Source: Mesostigma viride
Taxonomy: Eukaryota > Streptophyta > Mesostigmatophyceae > Mesostigmatales > Mesostigmataceae
NCBI GenBank assembly: GCA_009746045.1
Contig: RPFO01000670.1
Span: 275,042 to 337,041, forward strand
DNA: 62,000 nucleotides
Direction of reading: 5' to 3'
The notes below the pieces were generated by a model, which did no database searches, was not told where the DNA came from, and was given only the letters and a program-made list of their open reading frames with translations. This document shows, in pieces, positions 53,774 to 62,000 of this stretch; positions within the stretch are counted from its first letter, which is position 1, and each line of letters begins with the position of its first letter. The position numbers and the translations under genes are program-made.

Positions 53774-56700
53774 ATGGATACACCCAGGGATGCAGCGTTG
53801 TCAATGCTGCACAAAGCAATATGCACTTCTGTCTTTTCTTGCCACAATCTTGGAGGATATAAAGAGGAGCAGCCTAGAATTGACGTTAGAATCTCGGTGG
53901 ACGCTGGAGAATGCCAAGCGGGTGCAGTGCCGTCATGCCATCGCTATGAAGTCCGAGGTAGTGCGCTGTGGTGGACACTCAAGCAAGCGTGGCTATTCGG
54001 CTTGAATTACCGTCACTATGACTCGTCATGCTCGGCCGTCAGCCGGGGGTACATCCTAACCCCTCCTTTGTGCCTGCCTCGTCGTTGATGTTACGCGACC
54101 TGCTTGTTCGCATGTGCTTGTGTCTCTGACAGTGTCCGACACTGGTACTGGTGTCGCGGACGAGGACATCCTTCAATCCCTCATCGGGGTTTGGTTGCCC
54201 TCAGCAACTGGTTAGTTGCCGCTCTTCTGGGCACGCGTAAATCAGCATATGCCATGACCTTTCAACACAGGCATTATAATGCATAAGATTGCATCGGTTG
54301 GATTGTCCAGTACTTTGACTTCTAGGCTTGCTGCACTGCATCGTGAATTTTGCCAGAGCTGCAAGCCAGCTCATTTATGGGGAAACAAGTTACTCACTCA
54401 CTAAACAAGTGTTGCTTACTGGATGCAGTCGTTGTTTTGCTTCTATATTGATCCTTCACGCTGTCAGGGTCCTTCCTCACACGAGAGCAGCCGTCCATCC
54501 GCATCCGGACCACATCCCAGCAGGACACCGCGGTACGCACGTATCAGCTCCTGCGGCCACACCACGGTGCTACTGCGACCGCGTTTATGGCGCGAATGGA
54601 GGACATCCCCAAGCCATCCGACGCGGTGTTCAGGTGTGTGGGGAGTTGGATACGCGTTGTATGCTCTACTGATCAGGTATGGGCGCGTTGTGGGCTCTGC
54701 AGTTGCTGTGTTGCAGCTCGTCTTGGCTGTGTTGTGCAGCGTGCTATGAAAGGGTGCTGGACGGCCCAAGTGCTGCCATCTAAATAATGCGTTCACAGAA
54801 AACAGCAAAAATATGGGTATTGTGACCACATAGTGGCGGCATGCAGCACTTTCGCTTCCGTGGGACGCCTTGCTGAATGGCCTTCGTGGTCATAATGCCC
54901 TAATTGCTGTTTTCTGTCGCCACACTTCCCTGCAACTTCTTTCCAGGAATTTTTCATTACCTGCAGAAGGCTTGCGGTAGAAGTCATCAGGCCAGTTGTT
55001 TTTGTAGTTGACATCTCAAACCTCTCTGGTCAGAGTAAAGTTTCGTGGAGAAGCTAACAGCGCCTGGCATTCACCAATGCCCACGTGCATGATGGCCGGC
55101 ATGCGTGCGTGTCCCAGATGCCTTTTTCGCCCGGCGAATCGTAGCAAGCTTCTCCCTGGCAACCCCATGGCGTGCACAGCTTGCCTGATTCTGTTGGATC
55201 CACCCTTTGTCATTCGTTGATTTGCTTGGCCGGGCATTTGCGGCACTGTTCTTGTTTTGCCTGCTTGCCTGCTCCCGCTTGCCCGCTTGCCTCTCCAGCG
55301 GCACGGAGGTGGTTCTCCGCCCCCTGACCAGCGGCATCAGCCCTCAAGAGCTCTTCCGCGCCGCTGCTGCGCTGGTGGAGCAGGTGAGGGGTGTGACGTT
55401 TGCCTGTGCCGGTGGAGCAGGTGGGGGATGTGACGTTTGCCAGGGGTATGACAGGAGTACGCGAGCAGTAGGGGATGGGGGGAAACAGCGCGGTAGTCTT
55501 CATGCCACGTGTGCAAGCGACACCATCTCCTACCGCTGCTTGGAGCATGGGACGCCGGAGCCCCCACCCTGCCAGGCACCTTAGCAATACTTGTGAGGGG
55601 ATGCCGCAGCCTGAAAGCCCAACCCCCCCCACTGCTCTTGTAGCGGTGTGGCGTTGCGGCTTGGTTGACTGCCATCATGCATGCGTATGCACGTGTGGTA
55701 TGATGAGCTCGTTGTGTATGCAGGAAGGGAGTGCAGACAGTGGAGCATGTGTGAAGGCTACACTCTCAACTCCCATGTCCTAAAACTAACGTGCTACGTC
55801 CACTAGGTCTAAGAACCTGAGTACTTGGTGTGTGTGCTCGGTGCACACAGCCCATGATGGGCTGTGGCATCCAGGCAAGGAACCACTGCACCGGGTAGCG
55901 GTGTACGGTGTTCCCAATCATAGGCGTTGTGCTGTGTGCTCATCCCTTGGTTGCGTGCGAGGGCCACATCTGGTGCTAAGGCCTCCCACGCCCGATGGAT
56001 CGGCCGTCCTGTGCGGCTGCGGGTGGGTGACGCAACCCCCATGATTTCCCCCCCCATGACTCCCCAAATTTCCCCAGAGCCTCGTGGTCATGCGGGCGCC
56101 GCTCTTCATGTCTTTGACGCTGGTGGGGCCAAACCCACGCATGCACGGCAGCCGGACCACAGCATCCCCTGACGAGGCACTACAGGTGCTGGCATCACAG
56201 AGTTACACCGTGGCGGGTGCCAGCGACTCGGGCGAGGGCGGGGGCGGAGGCAGGGTGCCGCGCCCCATCGAGGTGTTCCGCGAGAGCATGCTCCGCGTGT
56301 ACTCAGCGCGACTGGGGTGGGTCATCTGGGCACGGACAATGAGGCAATTTTTCGCATGCATGCACATGCGCTAGTGCAGGTGTCGGTGGGGCATGTGCCG
56401 GTAGGTGTCGGTGGGGGCATGTGCTGGTAGGTGTCGGTGGGGGCATGTGCTGGTTGGTGTCAGTGGGGGCATGTGCTGGTAGGTGTCGGTGGGGCATGTG
56501 CTGGTTGGTTTCATTGGGGGCATGTGCTGGTAGGTTTCGGTGGGGCCATGTGCTGGTAGGTGTCGGTGGGGGCATGTGGTAGGTGTCAGTGGGGGCATGT
56601 GCTGGTAGGTGTCGGTGGGGGCATGTGCTGGTTGGTTTCAGTGGGGGCATGTGCTGGTAGGTTTCAGTGGGGGCATGTGCTAGTAGGTGTCGGTGGGGGC

Positions 56701-59700
56701 ATGTGCTGGTAGGTGTCGGTGGGGGCATGTGCTGGTAGGTGTCGGTGGGGGCATGTACTGGTAGGTTTCAGTGGGGGCATGTGCTAGTAGGTGTCCGTGG
56801 GGGCATGTGCTGGTAGGTGTCGGTGGGGGCATGTGCTGGTAGGTTTCAGTGGGGGCATGTGCTAGTAGGTGTCCGTGGGGGCATGTGCTAGTAGGTGTCA
56901 GTGGGGGCATGTGCTGGTAGGTGTCGGTGGGGGCATGTGCTAGTAGGTGTCGGTGGGGGCATGTGCTGGTAGGTTTCAGTGGGGGCATATGCTGGTAGGT
57001 TTCAGTGGGGGCATGTGCTAGTAGGTGTCAGTGGGGGCATGTGCTGGTAGGTGTCAGTGGGGGCATGTGCTGGTAGGTGTCGGTGGGGGCATGTGCTAGT
57101 AGGTGTCAGTGGGAGCATATGCTGGTAGGTTTCAGTGGGGGCATGTGCTGGTAGGTGTCCGTGGGGCATGTGCTGGTAGGTGTCGGTGGGGGCATGTGCT
57201 GGTAGGTTTCAGTGGGGGCATGTGCTAGTAGGTTTCAGTGGGGGCATGTGCTAGTAGGTTTCAGTGGGGGCAAAGGTGCGTGACCCTCGGTGCTTCCTGG
57301 GACAGTCGACCCTGTCGCTGCCTTGCCCATTTCCGCAAATACTCCCGTGACCATCACCCTTCCATGGCCAGCCACCTCTGTTTGCACCACAAGCCACACA
57401 CAGTGGCGTGTTTGGCACGAAGCGCCTTGAGTAAATTTAGCGTCCCTCTCGTAGCGCATGTCAGCGGTTCTGCGCATGCATGCCCGGCTGTTCCTGTTTA
57501 CAGCAGTCCCTTGGCCCTTGACAGTTGATATGCATATGTACCATAGGGGACTCCATAAAGGGGGGGCACCCTGGGCCAGCAACCAGCATCATATAGACGG
57601 TCTTGTGCCGGCGACGCAGCTGTCTCCTGCGTCCCTCGTGGCCACACACACGCATGCACCATCCGGACGGACATGGTGGCCAGATGACCATCGGGCAGCC
57701 TTATGGATGGTGCTGCCTCGGGGCTGAAGAATGCGTAGGAGCATAAGCCCATCCTGCGTCGTGCCACTCCTCAGCCAAAGGCTCCGACACCCACCGACAA
57801 ACAAACCACTGTTCGTAGGCACTGGCCACGGGCCATGCATCCATCGGTATGCCTCTTATAGGCCCCCTCATGGGTATGCCTCTAATAGCCCCCCTCATGC
57901 GCTGGCCATGGGTATGCCTCTAATGACCCCCCTCATGTGCTGGCCACATATCCCTCCACCCTTCCCTTGTGCATCAGCGCGGGGCTTTATCCGCTATCCA
58001 TCGGCACAGGAGCGGCGGAGACGCGGCAGAGCACGCCGGGGGGTGGGGCGCCTGGTGGTGGGGGAGGGCCCTGGGTGTACCATGCGGGTACGTCCCGCTC
58101 GGGCGGTGCCGCTTCTGCTCTGTGATGCATCAACGTTGCTCACAGAAAAACGGGCAGGACTGGGGGGATTAGGGGAAGTTGGCTTAACAACCCACAAATT
58201 GACCTATTCTGTTAGTTGAGTCAAGCTAGGAGCACAGGGCCACACAGATTTAAAAAAACAAAAACAAAAAAATTCCATACAAAGTGTTCAGAGTTAAATA
58301 TTCAGAAAGCGATGTGAACTTCTGGCCTGCAGGGCTTGTTGTTTGACGTCAATGATGACCTGGCGCCTGCTGGGGCGTCTCTATAGACTCATGTGCATAC
58401 GTGCTTGCTATACCGTGCCACATGGTCGCAGGCGTGGTGGTGACGCAGGCCCCCCATGCTCCCGAAGAAGCAATGGAGGAGGAGGCGGAGGAAGAGGGAG
58501 GACAGCACACGCCCGTCAGCACGGGCACTTGCACGGTGCACCTTGTGCTGGCCGAGCATTATTTCCTGTCGCACGGCACAGGTAAGCCCACGCATGCACT
58601 GTGTGCAGTCCTGTTAACGTAACATAGAGCTACCTGGACAAACAAGGGATGGCTGCCCCTGCAGCTTGGTGACTTGGTGGGTGGCGCGATAGCAGGCTTC
58701 AGGCTCGGACCATGCATGCCGTAGGCCATGCCAAGCCACGGTGTTTGTGTGCGTGTGTGTCAGTACGTGCGTGCATGCATGCGTGCATGCGTGCGTGTGT
58801 GTGTGTGTGCGTGCGTGTGTGTGTGTGTGCGTGCGTGTGTGTGTGTGTGTGTGTGTGTGCGTGCATGTGTGTGTGTGTGTGCGTGTGTGTCTTCTGCAAT
58901 CCCAGCCAGCCAGCCTGCCTCCCAGCCATGGGAGGGATGTGCATTCTCCCCCAACCATGATGCTACCTTTCCCGCGTTAGAGTGTCTGTCTATGGGATGG
59001 GTGGGTTGTGTCGCTTTGTTACGCAGCGACAGGATTGTGCTATATACCGCGCGGGCGCCATACCTGAGCATGCCACTAACCGGTTGGTCCCTGGCATCTT
59101 GTGACTTGCGGCCGCATCAGCCATCCAGACGCTGCGCGCCGTGGCAGGTGATGAGCTGTTCTGGCGCGAATGGGGTCTGACGCTCACCTCTGCTGGCCTG
59201 CTAGAAGAGGAAGAAGAAGAGGTCGACAACCACGGGGAAGGGGCGGTGGCCCCGCGAAGCCCGGTGATGCCACGCTGCCCACCACAGTGGCCGGGCGAGG
59301 GAGGGGGCGCGCTGGACCTGGTGCTGCGCACCAGGTAAGGGGAGGGTCTTCAGAACGCTGCATTGCGTGCAGTGGATGGCATGATATTTATATGTTCATA
59401 TGCACGGGCACCTCCGTTTTGTTGTCATGATCCAGGCAAGGCTAGCCATTCCCATGCCTTTCAAATTTGCCAGCACACAGCGGATAGCTCTGCTCGGCAA
59501 GTTAGGGGGGCGGAAACAGGGCATTGGTGATGTCTGAAAACGCAATGCCACGTATAGTGGCTAGTGGTGTCTGGCCTGCCGACATGAGCTTCAAGAGTCA
59601 GGCTCGGAGCCCAGCGCGCTTCACGAGACTGGGCATGGCGGGGATGGGCGGCTCGTCACACGTACATGATGGCAGCACATGATGGCATGATGGCATGCCC

Positions 59701-61648
59701 TGACATGCTGCCCTCCCTGCATGCAGGCCATGCACCTGAGGTTTGTCCCGGCCCCTCCCTCCCCTGTTACGCCCAAACACGGGTTAGTTAGGGCCGTAAC
59801 ACCAACATAAGCATCTCTTTTGCCCTGTTTCCCCTCCGATCGGCGGCTGGTAATGGCACAACACCGTGACCCCCGGCTGCCAAACTTTCCATGTGTTGTG
59901 GGGTGTGGTGCCCACGCACAGGGGTTGGAATGGCGCGCTGGAGGCTACCATCCACCGCCACCTCAAGCCCGCACGCTCACCAGCAGGTAGTAGGCACTAG
60001 TCACTTGTGCAAGCCATGCAGGCTCAGCCACACACGCAGGTTGCCCGTCTGGCGACCTCATCACATAACAATAATGATGAGACAATAATGATGAGACAAC
60101 CAGCTCAGACAGCTGTATATGCGCCTCTGCTCATCACATGCGATCGATGCGTCCCCCATCGAATGTTTGCATAAACGGCTGGCCTCTAGCTTCCACATGC
60201 CCACCCCTTCCCGGGGCTGCTTACCGGGTTTTAAGAATTAATCCCCCACCCCACTGGTCATGATTGCTGTTTAGCAGCGGCGCAGTTGGTGGTACGCTTG
60301 TACTTGCCACCCCCTGTGTTGCACCTGGCTATCTTACCTCATTATAGTAGTACGTCAGTCATGCATCATGGTAACACCGTATAGTATCGGTCATACTTGC
60401 AGCCATTTTACAAATTAAGGCTGGCCGACTTTGGTTTCCTGCAATGGAAACCTTCTGGCTGTATCTGGGGACCGGGTTGCAATCGCTGCCCGTCATCGAT
60501 CATGGCTAGACCCCAGACGCTGTTTAAGGTCTTGCCCACTATACATGCATCATCCCTCTCTTTCTCTCCGCGTTATAGGTCCAAGGCCCTTCTCTTCGGC
60601 CTGCAGGCCTAGAGCCCAGCCCTGCCAGTTGATGCAGTGCTCACGCGTGGCATTGCTGCTGGCTGGGGTGCATGACGATATGCCTGGCGGCGCCCGCGGC
60701 ACGTCCATGCGCATGCAGCTCGCCTGCCAACGCTGCTGCCCGTGGTGAATGCCAAGGCTGAGGAGCAGGCGCTGTGCTCAGCCTTGCGCAGTGCGATGGC
60801 CATCATCAAGGAGCAGCACAGGGACTGTTTCCTCAACGATCGCGACCTGCAGGTATGCGGCGCCCCGGCCCAGTGACGTTGGGCCACAAAGAAGTCATGC
60901 CGTGCCTGGTCAAGTGTTGGGTTATACTGCGCATGCATTTGGTTAATATTGGAGCAACGGTATGGCTAGAAGCTATCATACATGATCTCACTCAATGTAG
61001 AAACACATACATGCAAGCACATGCATGTAGCACTGCTTCCTTATCTTTTATATCAATCCATTGTCCCTGCTCCTTGTTGTCTTCACTGCGCATTCGTGCT
61101 GCCTTATCTGCAGCAAGTAAGGTCCTCAATCAGCCTGAAGCGAAACTCTGAGCCATGTTCCACGTACCTTCTATTTGACTACCATGCAGGGTTTATGAGC
61201 TCATCTGGGCTGACTACCCCTGTCTATACTCTATACGTTTAAACCTCCCCGCATGCAGATGCGGGCATGGATGAAGCAGGTGGCCACCTCCGTCTCCAGC
61301 ATTGTGTCCCGCTCCCACAATGCCCACTTCCAGGCCGCCGCATTTGATCTGATCGCACGGCGCGAGGGCCAGGGTCGATGTGACAGCCCCTTATCGGTTG
61401 GGGATACCGCCACGGCGGACCGCCTGGTGGCGACCATTCAGGCAGGCATGGAGGCCGCGGAGCAAGCGTCAGGCCTCCGCAGGCGTCGCTCAGGATTCAT
61501 AGTTGCCAGGGACGAAGGCGTGGATAATGATGAGGACAGTGGCGGCGACACAGAGCCAGCTGACTCGGCGTACCATGATGTAGCCGCAAATGACATCGAG
61601 GGGAAAAGCGAACAGGATGACACTGCAGATAGCTTTTGGGAATTCTAG
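53774..61648 (+). CDS. MTOPVIB: Meiotic DNA topoisomerase VI subunit B-like protein (MTOPVIB), about 11-12 exons
   Basis: MTOPVIB partners SPO11 to make meiotic double-strand breaks. Proposed exons: 53774-53957, 54133-54210, 54468-54633, 55299-55383, 56078-56316, one unresolved exon near 58.33 kb, 58432-58581, 59121-59334, 59922-59986, 60719-60852 and 61259-61648 (stop TAG). Phases agree at all junctions except around the unresolved exon. Signatures: VSDTGTGVADEDILQSLIG (GHKL ATP-lid glycine motif), VFSGTEVVLRPLTSG with a following helix (second GHKL strand), RPIEVFRESMLRVYSARLG, FWREWGLTLTSAG, ALDLVLRT, VVNAKAEEQALCSALRSAM, MKQVATSVSSIVSRSHNAHF and an acidic C-terminal tail (DEGVDNDEDSGGDTEP). 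The order and spacing follow the plant MTOPVIB proteins (VSDTG, FSGTEV, WkxYGLTL, C-terminal helices). The first exon (MDTPRDAALSML) and its junction are the least certain. A divergent TopoVIB is the alternative. Confidence 0.72.
56377..57271. repeat. 26-bp minisatellite, about 34 copies
   Basis: GGTGTCGGTGGGGGCATGTG followed by CTGGTA, with GGTTTCAGTGGGGG and CTAGTA variants, tandem in the intron after exon 5 of the MTOPVIB-like gene. It produces a 26-residue repeat (HAPTETYQHMPPP...) in translation that is not a protein. Confidence 0.97.
57841..57945. repeat. Short imperfect repeat ATGGGTATGCCTCTAATAGC
   Basis: CATGGGTATGCCTCTAAT(A/G) with CCCCCCTCATG recurs three to four times, in the same MTOPVIB intron. 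Confidence 0.8.
58738..58890. repeat. (TG)n / (TGCG)n microsatellite
   Basis: GTGTGTGTGT with GTGCGTGC interruptions, in the MTOPVIB intron between 58582 and 59120. Confidence 0.95.
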
Positions 61649-62000
61649 GCACGAACATAGCCAGGTGCAGTTGATGCCGTCTGCTGGCCTGTGCACAGTG
61701 CCACTGAGGATCAACCAGTTCTAAGTAGATACATCATCATGTGCATGCCAGGATCTGTTTCATAAACAGAACAGTACATTATTGATGTAGACGGGCACTG
61801 GTCAACTACTACTGAGCCCTAGCTCTTGAAGCACTTGGTGCATGGTGATCGATGCCTTCGCTGCACATACATAACAATTAATTCTGGTATGATCACAGGG
61901 CACCTGCCATCAATCAAGCTTATTATCAGCTTTAATTTGTCATGGATTCCAGCAAGAGCTTTTGAGCTCATAGTGCATGCGTGGTGCCCACTCTATTTGC
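61649..62000. other. 3' flank of the MTOPVIB-like gene
   Basis: No exon recognised; expected to contain the 3' UTR. The window ends here. Confidence 0.45.

Noticed and set aside
56303-56988. Minus-strand frames with HAPTETYQHMPP repeats
   Set aside because: 26-bp minisatellite in the MTOPVIB intron.

Overview
The window is eukaryotic nuclear DNA, most likely from a green alga. The evidence is a CP12 gene (Calvin-cycle redox linker of photosynthetic organisms) with a transit-peptide-like N-terminus, genes split into many short exons by GT-AG introns, plant-like versions of TRM5 and of the meiotic topoisomerase VI B-like protein, and GC-rich introns full of private minisatellites. Nothing indicates a bacterium, organelle or virus. 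I cannot name the species.

Layout. 1-285 is a GC-rich simple repeat. 285-3027 (+) is a two-exon gene with a UPF0547/C16orf87-like zinc ribbon. 3.2-7.1 kb holds dispersed repeats and a broken LINE ORF1 (minus). 7163-7942 (minus) is a complete two-exon CP12 gene. 8.5-14.8 kb is a large inverted duplication with 9-bp minisatellites in opposite orientation. 15.86-25.15 kb (+) is a multi-exon gene for a large, acidic, disordered, probably nuclear protein with SUMO-interaction-like motifs. 25.2-36.2 kb is a retroelement graveyard: LINE ORF1 and reverse transcriptase relics and recurrent 3' stem-loop modules. 36181-47248 (minus) is a 14-exon TRM5 tRNA (guanine-N1) methyltransferase gene that I could join exon by exon with consistent phases. 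47979-51832 (+) is a four-exon membrane protein gene of the large TspO/MBR-like family; its third intron holds a non-autonomous hAT-like element with a perfect 8-bp target-site duplication. 52.5-52.7 kb is a short retroposon with a 16-bp target-site duplication. 53774-61648 (+) is a gene of about 11-12 exons matching MTOPVIB, the meiotic topoisomerase VI B-like subunit.

The genes do not form one pathway: photosynthetic carbon metabolism (CP12), tRNA modification (TRM5), membrane sensing or transport (TspO-like) and meiotic recombination (MTOPVIB). Two themes recur. Many introns carry their own unrelated tandem repeat. A stem-loop built on CTCCC(C)AACGG(G)AG, next to an AATT/TTAA-type tail, marks the ends of many dispersed retroelement fragments. 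All exon structures and family assignments were made by eye; no alignment or database search was run.
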